DNA of 6,974 nt from an uncultured Campylobacter sp. (lineage in GTDB: Bacteria > Campylobacterota > Campylobacteria > Campylobacterales > Campylobacteraceae). The position numbers and the translations under genes were made by a program. Positions 1-6,759 of this stretch are shown one piece after another. The notes beneath the pieces are model-generated. The model was not told the DNA's origin, searched no databases, and worked only from the letters and a program-made list of their open reading frames with translations. The stretch covers positions 1 to 6,974 of the forward strand of contig NZ_CALIIU010000024.1 in assembly GCF_938017775.1 (NCBI RefSeq), read 5' to 3'. The first letter of the stretch is position 1, and every line of letters begins with the position of its first letter.

Positions 1-2551
1 TTCTGCCTTTTTGAATACTTAGCTTATATCCTATATGAAAGCCCTGTAGAGGCTGCCAAATTTGATCCAAAGCCAGTCTCGAGTCTATCTCTATTCCTCT
101 TACTCTTGCTTTTGGACGATTTACGTTTTGATACACAGAAGTAGGCATTGTACTTCCACCGTTTCCGTAAGGAAGCTGGAATTCCCCCTTGTATTGTAAA
201 TCTATAAAATTCCTATAATCCGTTTGGAATAAATTCAATGTAACGAAGCTTGGAGAATTATGAAGCGTAAAGGCAATCTCTTTAGTCTTTGCGGTCTCTT
301 TTTTCAAATCCAAATTAGGATATATCGAAAAATCACGGTGCTGGAAAGTGAAGTAAATTTCATCCGAAGTAGGCGCCCTAAATCCGTTTGCATATTTAAG
401 CTGAATTCTAAAAAAATCGAGCGGATCGATATTTGTAGATATCGAATACGAGTTTGCTGAATATTTTCTTTTTTGAGAAGCCAAATACATAGCATTGGCT
501 TCCGCATTGGCGTCTCGATGGGCCTTTATCTCGGCATTGGACGGATTGCCGGGAAGCGGCGTATAGGGAACGAACATACCGATAAACAGATCGGTCGGAA
601 TTTTAGGCGTCACGCCGGGAGTGTAGCTTGGATTATGCTTCACTCTGTCGTATCTATAATTAAGATCAAAGCCTAGGATATCGTTTATGCGAAAATCATC
701 CCCCACATAAAGCGCTCCGGTTTTAGTCTCAACCGGAATAAGAAAGCTAAAAGGATCGTCTTCGTGGCTACAAAGCGTTACATAGTCGTTTCCGTTGTAT
801 AGCTTACATTTATCCGCATACCAAGTGCCGAGCATAGGAAAGTCGGGGTTAGTATTTCTTACGCCGAAAAAGGTTTCGGCCCACCACTGTTTATTCGTAG
901 GCTCGTATCCTTGTCTGTTTACCATTCGCTTATCGCTTTTACTAAAAAGCCCGCCGTAGCTTAAGGTGTGCTCTGAGCTTTTGATAGTAAAATCCTTGGT
1001 AAGATCGAGATTTAATTGTTTTGTATCGGTGATGAGATCCCTGTCTTTCCAGTTGTTATCTACAAAGCCGTATTGGCTCGGCAATAAGAGAGAATCGCCG
1101 TTCCAGCTATCTTTTGGATTGATTACCGCATAGTTTCCTTTGCCATTAGGGGTAGGTACAGGGGTAAGGTCGTAGTGCTGATAGCTCCACGTATTTGTAT
1201 CAAATAGATCGATACCCTTTGAGCAGTTATAGTTATCGCAATTGACTAAAATATCGGAGACTCCTCCCGTGTTTAATTCATTCGTGTATCCTCGGTAGGC
1301 GTTATCATCCACTTTATCGCCTCTACTATCTACTACTATATCTCTCGTCCTAGGTATGGGAACAGGACTCCACCACGGCTGTTCGTAATACGTCTCGGTA
1401 GAATGTTGCAGCTCGCCTCCGTATTTATCTACCATTTTTCCGTTTTCGTTTATATGTAGACCGGACGGATTTGAAATCCCCGCGCAATTATCGCCCTCGC
1501 AATACTCGTCCGTTCTCGATTTTAGTTTGATATGCTGCTTGTTGTAGCTAAATTTCAGGCTATCCCATAAAGGCGTTTCGTCGAAATTTTCGTAAGTGAA
1601 CGAATAGTTTTTTCTTTCGCTTCTATCGTTGGTATGTCGTATGTCATTAGTTAGAGCACCCCAAGGAGTTTGCGTATTATAAAGAGCAAATTGATTCGAC
1701 CAGTCTATTCCCTCTGATTTTATATTAGACTTATCGTATCCTAAGCTAAATCTATCGGTATCGGTAGGCTGAAAGCCAAATTTTACCAATGTGCTTTTTT
1801 TGTAAATTCTATAAGGATCAGGTTTTTCTCTAACCTTTCTGATGACGGTTGGGTCATAGTCTTTATATCCCCAGTTTTTTAGTTCATGTCCTTCTCTATC
1901 GGTGTGAATAGCCAAGAGATCAAACCACTTAAACCGAACTGCAGCTGCGTGGCTTTGCCAGTTTTGTCTATCCGCACTTTGATACCCGCGCTTAAATCCG
2001 TAATACCAATCCTTCTCCGTCAGATAATCTCTCGCATCTTTCGTCTCAAATGCCACCGAGCCACCCAGCGCGCCCGAGCCTCTTTTTACCGAATCTGCAC
2101 CTTTAGTGATATCTACTTGTCTTACGTTTTCAACCTCAACGCCGTTTCTAGTGTTATTAAAGTTTCCATATCCTTCAAATAGATCTTTAAAACCTTGCGA
2201 GCTTAATGTTTCTGCTTGGCGAAGTCCATCTATGCTTATATCTACGCGGTTTTCATCTACTCCGCGGATCGAGTAGCCACTAGCACCGAATCTTCCACTT
2301 TCGACAACTGAAACGCCGGTTTCGTGACGAACCATATCTCTACTATCGCTAACTTGCTCTTTGGCGAGTTGCTTGGCGCTCTTTTTGGTTTCGCCGACTT
2401 TTTTGGTAAGCGGGTCGCTTTCTACGTTTCCCGTAACATTGATCTGCCCTAAATTTTGGGAGCCACCTTCGCTATCATCTTCCGCAGCTAAAGTGGCCGC
2501 GCATAAACAAAGCGCTCCCGCCGCTGCAATAGAAAACCTAAATAAGCTCAT
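1..2551 (-). CDS. TonB-dependent outer-membrane receptor, haem/haemoglobin or transferrin/lactoferrin class (3' end cut by window)
   Basis: I read 850 uninterrupted codons from the ATG at 2551 to the window edge. Residues 1-23 are a Sec signal peptide (hydrophobic core 6-22), followed by a TonB-box-like LGQINVTG at 34-41. A plug domain spans about 55-175, with SGYSIRG (91-97), an IDGLRQ segment (107-112) and the typical end ITKGADSVKRGSGALGGSV (148-166). The rest is beta-barrel. FRAP (724-727), His738 and PNLDL (745-749) match the FRAP/His/NPNL pattern of haem and haemoglobin receptors. The plug resembles TbpA/LbpA and Hgp proteins. Such receptors bind host haem- or iron-proteins at the cell surface and import the ligand using TonB-ExbB-ExbD. 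Three close cysteine pairs lie in probable surface loops. By family comparison roughly a hundred C-terminal residues are missing (inference). The class is firm, the ligand is not. No TonB or lipoprotein partner gene is in the window. Confidence 0.95.
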   Translation of the reverse strand, partial: MSLFRFSIAAAGALCLCAATLAAEDDSEGGSQNLGQINVTGNVESDPLTKKVGETKKSAKQLAKEQVSDSRDMVRHETGVSVVESGRFGASGYSIRGVDENRVDISIDGLRQAETLSSQGFKDLFEGYGNFNNTRNGVEVENVRQVDITKGADSVKRGSGALGGSVAFETKDARDYLTEKDWYYGFKRGYQSADRQNWQSHAAAVRFKWFDLLAIHTDREGHELKNWGYKDYDPTVIRKVREKPDPYRIYKKSTLVKFGFQPTDTDRFSLGYDKSNIKSEGIDWSNQFALYNTQTPWGALTNDIRHTNDRSERKNYSFTYENFDETPLWDSLKFSYNKQHIKLKSRTDEYCEGDNCAGISNPSGLHINENGKMVDKYGGELQHSTETYYEQPWWSPVPIPRTRDIVVDSRGDKVDDNAYRGYTNELNTGGVSDILVNCDNYNCSKGIDLFDTNTWSYQHYDLTPVPTPNGKGNYAVINPKDSWNGDSLLLPSQYGFVDNNWKDRDLITDTKQLNLDLTKDFTIKSSEHTLSYGGLFSKSDKRMVNRQGYEPTNKQWWAETFFGVRNTNPDFPMLGTWYADKCKLYNGNDYVTLCSHEDDPFSFLIPVETKTGALYVGDDFRINDILGFDLNYRYDRVKHNPSYTPGVTPKIPTDLFIGMFVPYTPLPGNPSNAEIKAHRDANAEANAMYLASQKRKYSANSYSISTNIDPLDFFRIQLKYANGFRAPTSDEIYFTFQHRDFSIYPNLDLKKETAKTKEIAFTLHNSPSFVTLNLFQTDYRNFIDLQYKGEFQLPYGNGGSTMPTSVYQNVNRPKARVRGIEIDSRLALDQIWQPLQGFHIGYKLSIQKGR

Positions 2552-2556
2552 TTTGA

Positions 2557-2562
2557 TCCTTT
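2557..2562 (-). promoter_or_regulatory. Ribosome binding site of the TonB-dependent receptor
   Basis: On the minus strand AAAGGA ends five bases before the ATG at 2551. Together with the signal peptide that begins right at this ATG, it fixes the start of the receptor gene. Confidence 0.7.
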
Positions 2563-2599
2563 TATAATACTATTTCTCATATGCGTTATTAAAAAGGAC

Positions 2600-2605
2600 A
2601 GTATA
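2600..2605 (-). promoter_or_regulatory. Candidate -10 box for the TonB-dependent receptor
   Basis: The minus strand reads TATACT, one mismatch from TATAAT, preceded by runs of T and A as in Campylobacter sigma70 promoters, which lack a conserved -35. A start about seven bases downstream would give a leader of roughly 40 bases. The spacer is so AT-rich that other -10-like words occur (TATTAT lies close to the ribosome binding site), so this is only the best placed one. Confidence 0.4.
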
Positions 2606-2614
2606 TTAGTGAAA

Positions 2615-2688
2615 AATTCTTTAAATTTAAATTAAAAAGAATTTATTTATCATTTATAGTTATAAAATTTAATTAAATTTAAAGAATT
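2615..2688. repeat. 16-base perfect inverted repeat upstream of the receptor gene
   Basis: Arm 2615-2630 (AATTCTTTAAATTTAA) is the exact reverse complement of 2673-2688, with 42 bases between. The outer half-arm AATTCTTT/AAAGAATT appears a third time at 2636-2643, so a shorter 8-base hairpin with 2615-2622 is also possible. It lies just upstream of the candidate -10 box. It could be a regulator site, a cruciform, or a by-product of the AT-rich AAATTT-rich spacer. Confidence 0.5.
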
Positions 2689-2793
2689 CCTAGGCTTACG
2701 CCTTTATCTCTTAAATTTACATTTTTTAAAATTACAAATTTTTACTTTAAATTTTGAAGTTTTTCATGAAATACTAAACGATGATGGGGTAAA

Positions 2794-2832
2794 TAAATTT
2801 TGAAATTTTAAGTTAAAAAATTTAAAATTTTA
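2794..2832. repeat. Imperfect AT-only dyad in the ppk-receptor spacer
   Basis: The stretch 2794-2809 can pair with 2817-2832, with single-base bulges at 2828 and 2805 and one G-T pair. All other pairs are A-T, so RNA stability would be low, and no T-run follows on either strand. It may simply reflect the AAATTT-rich composition. Confidence 0.3.
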
Positions 2833-2993
2833 TCATAAGCAAGCGGAATTTTATCTACGCACGTAGTACTTTGGGCATCATGCGAACTGGCATTTTTACG
2901 AAGCTATGTTCCACAAAATTTATAAAATTTAGAATTTCCGTAAATTTACTCAAGCGTTTGCGGTGTAAAATTCTGATTTAATATTTTATGATC

Positions 2994-3041
2994 TCGGCTT
3001 GCGCGCGGGCTTAATGCGTTGCTAGTCCTGGCACAAGCCGA
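2994..3041. repeat. 8-base inverted repeat just downstream of ppk
   Basis: TCGGCTTG at 2994-3001 is the exact reverse complement of 3034-3041, enclosing 32 bases that include the G+C-rich run GCGCGCGGG. It begins 12 bases past the ppk stop in the direction of transcription. No T-run follows on the minus strand, so it is not a standard intrinsic terminator. It could be a 3'-end stabilising stem. Confidence 0.45.
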
Positions 3042-3052
3042 ACAGAACCACG

Positions 3053-5134
3053 TTAACTCTCCTTCAAAAGCTTGGTTAGCGCCGTGCCGCTTTCGTCGTG
3101 TTTGCGGATATTTTTATAAATTTTACTAAAATAAGCTTCTAAAAATTCCTGATCGTCAATTTTCTCTTCGCCCTTTTTCGGCACGATCTTTCGGTACTCA
3201 CCACTGCTTTGCAGCTCGAATGCAAGCTCGTTGTCGCTTAGCTGAAGCTTTAAAATTTCCTTGAGCTTGTTTTGCAAATTTTCGTTGTAGATCGGGCTCA
3301 TCAGCTCCAGCCTGCGCTCTAAATTTCGCGGCATCCAATCCGCGCTCGCGATGTATAGGCTGGGCTGCGCGTGCGCGAAATAAAAAATTCTAGCGTGCTC
3401 TAGGTATTTGCCGACGATCGAGATTACACGGATATTTTCGCTGACGCCCTTAAGCGCCGGGCGCAAGCAGCAGATGCCGCGCACGATGAGATCGATCTTT
3501 ACGCCCGCAGCGCTTGCTTTATACAGCGCCTTGATCATATCGCCGTCGACAAGAGCGTTCATCTTAGCGATGATCCTGCCGGCAGAGCCTTTCTTCTCCT
3601 CATTTTTTATCATCGCTAAAAGCCGCTCTTTGATCTGCATCGGCGACATAGAGAGGTTGTCCAGCTTGCGATTTTTGTTGTAGCCCGAGAGGATGTGGAA
3701 GAAATTCGTCGTGTCCTTATCGAAGCGGTCGCCGCAGGTAAAAAAGCTCACGTCGGTGTAAATTTTAGCGCTCGAGCCGTTGTAGTTGCCCGTGCCTAAG
3801 TGGATATAAAATTTTAACTTGCCGTCCTCTTTTTTGATGATCTGAGTTACCTTGGCGTGGACTTTAAAGCCCGTTATGCCGTAGATCACGTGCGCGCCCG
3901 CGTCCTCGAGCGCCTTCGCCCAGTGCAGGTTGTTTTCTTCATCAAACCTCGCCTTAAGCTCTACCATCACCGTCACCTGCTTGCCGTCGCTTGCGGCTTC
4001 GATCAGGCTCTGGACGATCGGGGAGTTTTTCTCCACCCGGTACAGCGTCATACGAATCGAGATGACCTTTGGATCCTTGGCGGCTTCTTTAATGAGTTTT
4101 TGCACCGGATCGAAGCTCTCGTAAGGATGGATCAGCAGGATATCCTCTTTCTCCATCGCGCTCATAACGGAGGTGTTTTCGTTAAATGGAGGCAGCGTCT
4201 TTGGCAGATATTGAGGATGGGCTAGAAAGGAAAAATCCTTATTGGAAGCGATCTCCCAAAGCCCGTCCAGTGTAAGTGGCACGGCGCATTCATATATATC
4301 TTTGTAAAAAATTTTAAGATGAGAATTTAGAAATTCTAAAAGCTCAGCATCGGCATCCTTTTCGATCTGAAGCCGCACGAAAGCCCCTTTGCGGCGCAGT
4401 TTAAGCCCTGCTTCTAAAATCATCATAAAATCGTCCGCTTCCTCCTCCTCGATTACGATATCTGCGTTTCGCGTGACGCGGAAGGCTGCGGAGCTGATGA
4501 GCTTGTAGCCCGGGAAAATCTCCTCCGCATGGCGCTTTACGATGGTGCCGATCGGCACGTAGGTGTTTTGCGCGACCTGCACGAAACGCGGGATCACGCG
4601 CGGAATTCTAATCATCCCAAAATGCACCGACTCGGGCGCACCCTCATCGCAGAGCTTGACTGCGAGGGAGAAGCTGAGATTATTTAGATGCGGGAAAGGA
4701 TGGGTCGCATCTACTGCGATCGGGACGATGACGGGCATTATTTGCGAGAAAAAAAACTCGTCCGCCGCAGGCTTTAGCTCGGGCTGCAACTCGTCGTAAC
4801 TTTTGATAAAAAGCCCGTTTTTGCAAAGCTCCTTTTGGATGCCGAAATACTGCTGCTCAAGCTCGGTTTGTTCGTTTCTCAGATAGGAGCGGATCGCGCG
4901 CAGCTGCTCAAGAGGCGTCATCTCGTCATCGCCGCTGGTTATAACGCCGGCGGTAAAAAGCTGCTTCAAGCCCGCCACGCGGATCATATAAAATTCATCT
5001 AAATTCGTGCTGTAAATCGCTAGAAATTTTAATTTTTCAATTAGCGGGATATCCTTTTTGCATTGTTCCAGCACGCGGGTATTGAAGCGCAGCCAGCTTA
5101 GCTCGCGGTTTATAAAATTATTTTGTGTTTGCAT
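3053..5134 (-). CDS. ppk: Polyphosphate kinase 1 (polyphosphate:ADP phosphotransferase)
   Basis: The 693-residue product reversibly moves the terminal phosphate of ATP onto inorganic polyphosphate, a store used in stress survival and energy balance; PPK1 is usually membrane-associated. Domains in order: N-terminal (about 5-110, with FINRELSWLRFN at 7-18), middle (about 115-310), and two phospholipase-D-like C-terminal domains (about 325-490 and 495-670). The autophosphorylated His is His426 in KVHAK, with His445 in YIHLGTGNYN. The two are 19 residues apart, as are His435 and His454 of the E. coli enzyme. Arg366 and Arg396 match the metal-binding arginines, and His580 (LEHARIFYF) matches E. 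coli His592. Length fits Campylobacter PPK1. I chose the ATG at 5134 because of its strong ribosome binding site and because a possible TTG start at 5176 overlaps the promoter. It is richer in G+C than its neighbours. No ppx or ppk2 is in the window. Confidence 0.98.
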   Translation of the reverse strand: MQTQNNFINRELSWLRFNTRVLEQCKKDIPLIEKLKFLAIYSTNLDEFYMIRVAGLKQLFTAGVITSGDDEMTPLEQLRAIRSYLRNEQTELEQQYFGIQKELCKNGLFIKSYDELQPELKPAADEFFFSQIMPVIVPIAVDATHPFPHLNNLSFSLAVKLCDEGAPESVHFGMIRIPRVIPRFVQVAQNTYVPIGTIVKRHAEEIFPGYKLISSAAFRVTRNADIVIEEEEADDFMMILEAGLKLRRKGAFVRLQIEKDADAELLEFLNSHLKIFYKDIYECAVPLTLDGLWEIASNKDFSFLAHPQYLPKTLPPFNENTSVMSAMEKEDILLIHPYESFDPVQKLIKEAAKDPKVISIRMTLYRVEKNSPIVQSLIEAASDGKQVTVMVELKARFDEENNLHWAKALEDAGAHVIYGITGFKVHAKVTQIIKKEDGKLKFYIHLGTGNYNGSSAKIYTDVSFFTCGDRFDKDTTNFFHILSGYNKNRKLDNLSMSPMQIKERLLAMIKNEEKKGSAGRIIAKMNALVDGDMIKALYKASAAGVKIDLIVRGICCLRPALKGVSENIRVISIVGKYLEHARIFYFAHAQPSLYIASADWMPRNLERRLELMSPIYNENLQNKLKEILKLQLSDNELAFELQSSGEYRKIVPKKGEEKIDDQEFLEAYFSKIYKNIRKHDESGTALTKLLKES

Positions 5135-5139
5135 AAAAA

Positions 5140-5146
5140 CTCCTTT
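5140..5146 (-). promoter_or_regulatory. Strong ribosome binding site of ppk
   Basis: AAAGGAG on the minus strand sits five T residues before the ATG at 5134. This selects the 693-residue start over the in-frame TTG 14 codons upstream, which would add residues not needed by the family. Confidence 0.85.
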
Positions 5147-5164
5147 TTGAATATTAATTCTAAG

Positions 5165-5170
5165 ATTATA
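5165..5170 (-). promoter_or_regulatory. Consensus -10 box of the ppk promoter
   Basis: The minus strand reads TATAAT exactly, preceded by GGGC and an AT-rich stretch with periodic T runs. A transcription start about seven bases downstream (near 5158) leaves a leader of about 24 bases before the ppk ATG. There is no good -35, as usual for Campylobacter sigma70. ppk can therefore be transcribed independently of the SLR gene upstream, although read-through is also possible because no clear terminator lies between them. Confidence 0.65.
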
Positions 5171-5247
5171 GCCCAATTAAGATTAAATTTTAAAGTCCGA
5201 ATTTCATGAGCTTGCAAGTGGGGCAATTTAGTATTTAAAATTCTGCC

Positions 5248-6033
5248 CTAATTCCCTATTTTTCCTAAATCCTTGCACATTTGCGCATTGCCGTCTTTGC
5301 AGCCCAGCTTTAAATACCGCCTTAAATATAAAATTTGCTCTTTCTCCTCCTCGCTCATATCAAGCACCCATTTGCACGCCTCCTTTATATTGCCCTTGTC
5401 GCAAGCCTTTTTGCAAAAATTTTTGCCTTCATTTTTATCTACTTTAGCCCACAATAGCAATCCGTAAGCGTAGCACGAAGGGTAATGCTCTCCGTTGCAG
5501 CCGATTTCATAAAATTTCGTAACCTCGTTTATATCTTTGTCCTCTCTGTTTAACGATGTGGCAAAGCGCCCGCATCCTGCGGGATTTCCCGCATCACAGG
5601 ATCTTTTAAAATACTCTTTTGCCGCAAGCTCATCCTTTTTTACGCCCTCGCCGTAAAAATATAAAAGCCCGTAATCGTCGCAAAATTTCGCGTCTAGCTC
5701 GCAAGCTCTTTCGTAATATGTCTTGATTTTCGCGTGTTTTTCATCCAAAGACGTAAGCGAATATGCTCGCCCGATAAAAATGCAACCCTTGGCATATCCC
5801 AAACTGCATGATTTTTCAAAAAATTCCAATGCTAAATCATCGTTTTTTCGTGTGCAAGATCTATTATTTAGAATTAAAGCCGCCAAATAGCATGCTTCGC
5901 CGTCGCCGCTACTGCATTTCTTTAAATTTAAATCGTAAGTATCGCACGCAGGCGCTCCTAGAGAATAAATTTCGTTTACGCTCTCAGCCTTTAAAAACAG
6001 AACCGACGCGAGTATAAACAATAGCGCTTTCAT
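5248..6033 (-). CDS. Secreted Sel1-like repeat (SLR) cysteine-rich protein, seven cysteine pairs
   Basis: The 261-residue product starts with a signal peptide (MKALLFILASVLFLKA, cleavage near 16/17). Helical Sel1-like repeats of about 35 residues follow, each closed by a cysteine pair as in the Helicobacter Hcp family: Cys40/48, 76/84, 111/118, 146/154, 179/187, 211/220 and 245/253. The most canonical unit is 118-154, with YGLLYFYGEGVKKDELAAKE and then KRSCDAG. Three cysteines (30, 60, 207) fall outside the pattern. SLR proteins are periplasmic or secreted scaffolds that mediate protein contacts; the partner here is unknown. Disulfide formation would need the Dsb system. The ATG at 6033 has TAAGGA five bases upstream. 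An in-frame GTG at 6111 would only add a tail ahead of the signal peptide. It follows two other SLR genes in the same orientation and precedes ppk by 113 bases. Confidence 0.92.
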   Translation of the reverse strand: MKALLFILASVLFLKAESVNEIYSLGAPACDTYDLNLKKCSSGDGEACYLAALILNNRSCTRKNDDLALEFFEKSCSLGYAKGCIFIGRAYSLTSLDEKHAKIKTYYERACELDAKFCDDYGLLYFYGEGVKKDELAAKEYFKRSCDAGNPAGCGRFATSLNREDKDINEVTKFYEIGCNGEHYPSCYAYGLLLWAKVDKNEGKNFCKKACDKGNIKEACKWVLDMSEEEKEQILYLRRYLKLGCKDGNAQMCKDLGKIGN

Positions 6034-6038
6034 TTTAA

Positions 6039-6044
6039 TCCTTA
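6039..6044 (-). promoter_or_regulatory. Ribosome binding site of the 261-residue SLR gene
   Basis: TAAGGA on the minus strand lies five bases before the ATG at 6033, supporting this start immediately ahead of the signal peptide rather than the GTG at 6111. Confidence 0.7.
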
Positions 6045-6088
6045 CGAATAATATAAATTTAAATTTAGATCGGCAGGCGATGTAAATT

Positions 6089-6184
6089 TTATCTTTTGCT
6101 AGCGGCTCCACTTTGATTGCGCTCTGCCGTGACCGGCATCATTAAGATCAAAAGCGCCAAAATTGCGGGATAAAATTCTTTCAT
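6089..6184 (-). CDS. Possible 31-codon ORF: signal peptide plus an 11-residue tail
   Basis: Between two SLR genes, an ATG at 6184 opens a 31-codon frame ending in TAA. It has one N-terminal Lys, a hydrophobic stretch (about residues 7-18) and a Val-Thr-Ala signal-peptidase I site at 18-20. The tail would be ERNQSGAASKR, with no cysteine, so it is not a lipoprotein. A weak Shine-Dalgarno-like AAAGAG (6190-6195) lies five bases upstream. It starts 35 bases after one SLR stop and ends 55 bases before the next SLR start. It may be a small exported peptide, or the surviving signal-peptide end of a decayed SLR gene. Other frames downstream do not encode SLR sequence, which weakens a simple frameshift explanation. 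I do not recognise it. Confidence 0.4.
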   Translation of the reverse strand: MKEFYPAILALLILMMPVTAERNQSGAASKR

Positions 6185-6219
6185 TATCGCTCTTTGCCCT
6201 TCTTTGGATTTACTATCTT

Positions 6220-6759
6220 TTACTCCTTGGTTGAATTTGAGTCGTATTTATCGCTTATTTCCCAAAAGGCTCTTTTCGCACACTTTACGGGATCGTGTTC
6301 CTCCTGATCTCGTAAGCAGTTTTCTAAAGCTATCTTTAACGCGCAAGACTTTAGTTTAAATATTCTTTCTTCTTCCAAGCGTTCTGAATACTTTTCGCAA
6401 GCTATAGTGTAGTTCATTACAGCCTTTTTAATGTTGCCTCTTAAACCTATATCATGAATTCCGAGGTTAAAACAAGAGGCTGCAACACCCGCCTTGCAGG
6501 ATTTTTCTAAGGGCACAAAAGCCGCTTCACGCATACCGAGCTCTAAACCCATAACATAGCCCAAATCATCGCATTTTTCCATATTACCGCTATCACATTT
6601 TTTAGATAAAATTTCTATTAGTTTAGTACACGAGCTATATTTACCGTTTCCTTTATCGCATTCGTTATAAAGATTCTCCTCTTCAGCCGTATGCTTACCA
6701 GCCATTACGATAGAAGCTAAAAATATCATGGAATAAAATACAAAATTAATTTTCCCCAT
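6220..6759 (-). CDS. Secreted cysteine-rich Sel1-like repeat protein, divergent
   Basis: The 179-residue product has a signal peptide (residues 1-20, Val-Met-Ala before the cut) and ten cysteines. Two pairs have the C-x7-C spacing of Sel1/Hcp repeats (Cys55/63 and 88/96). The others are irregular (34/44, 121/139, 148/160), so the repeats are degenerate in the C-terminal half, which is charged and helical. SCFNLG (95-100) followed by GNIKKA (108-113) is the recognisable repeat core. It is probably a periplasmic or secreted scaffold with disulfides; no enzymatic motif is seen. The ATG at 6759 is chosen because GAAAGGA precedes it and the signal peptide follows; an in-frame TTG at 6783 would add eight residues before it. 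The start overlaps the upstream SLR gene by 14 bases, so translation is probably coupled. Its C-terminal half resembles that neighbour. Confidence 0.85.
   Translation of the reverse strand: MGKINFVFYSMIFLASIVMAGKHTAEEENLYNECDKGNGKYSSCTKLIEILSKKCDSGNMEKCDDLGYVMGLELGMREAAFVPLEKSCKAGVAASCFNLGIHDIGLRGNIKKAVMNYTIACEKYSERLEEERIFKLKSCALKIALENCLRDQEEHDPVKCAKRAFWEISDKYDSNSTKE

Larger units (their letters stand above)
2552..3052. other. 500-base intergenic region without a convincing gene
   Basis: Between the ppk stop and the receptor start, both strands show only very short ORFs without ribosome binding sites. The stretch is AT-rich with repeated AAATTT words. It contains the receptor promoter region, the 2615-2688 inverted repeat, an imperfect AT-only dyad (about 2794-2809 with 2817-2832), a short CTACG/CGTAG palindrome at 2854-2865, and an 8-base stem after ppk. 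I see no tRNA fold, insertion-sequence ends, or clear remnant of a broken gene. A small RNA or long leader cannot be excluded. Confidence 0.6.

Noticed and set aside
260..2567. Short plus- and minus-strand ORFs within the receptor gene
   Set aside because: They lie in the wrong frames of a continuous 850-codon receptor reading frame.
2639..2657. Possible Fur box upstream of the receptor
   Set aside because: The minus strand matches only 11 of 19 positions of the classical Fur consensus by my alignment, which is unremarkable in so AT-rich a stretch. Iron control is plausible from the gene's role but not shown by sequence.
2692..2703. AGGC-TTAC-GCCT hairpin as a terminator
   Set aside because: The stem is only four base pairs and no gene on the plus strand ends there.
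2880..2981. 33-codon plus-strand ORF in the intergenic region
   Set aside because: No ribosome binding site, a composition typical of AAATTT-rich spacer, and no recognisable feature.
3408..4799. Plus-strand ORFs of 64-122 codons opposite ppk
   Set aside because: They are antisense shadows of a conserved full-length enzyme gene and show no recognisable motif.
5221..5248. Dyad (GGGC...GCCC with AATTT/AAATT) after the 261-residue SLR gene as a terminator
   Set aside because: The stem is interrupted, overlaps the stop codon, and is not followed by a T-run on the transcribed strand.
5273..6017. Plus-strand ORFs opposite the 261-residue SLR gene
   Set aside because: Antisense shadows; the cysteine-repeat pattern on the minus strand is clearly the coding signal.
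6048..6055. TATTAT/TATATT as a promoter -10 for the 261-residue SLR gene
   Set aside because: It is too close to the start codon; transcription would begin within the ribosome binding site.
6034..6111. GTG start at 6111 for the 261-residue SLR protein
   Set aside because: It would place 26 residues before a good signal peptide and lacks a Shine-Dalgarno site.
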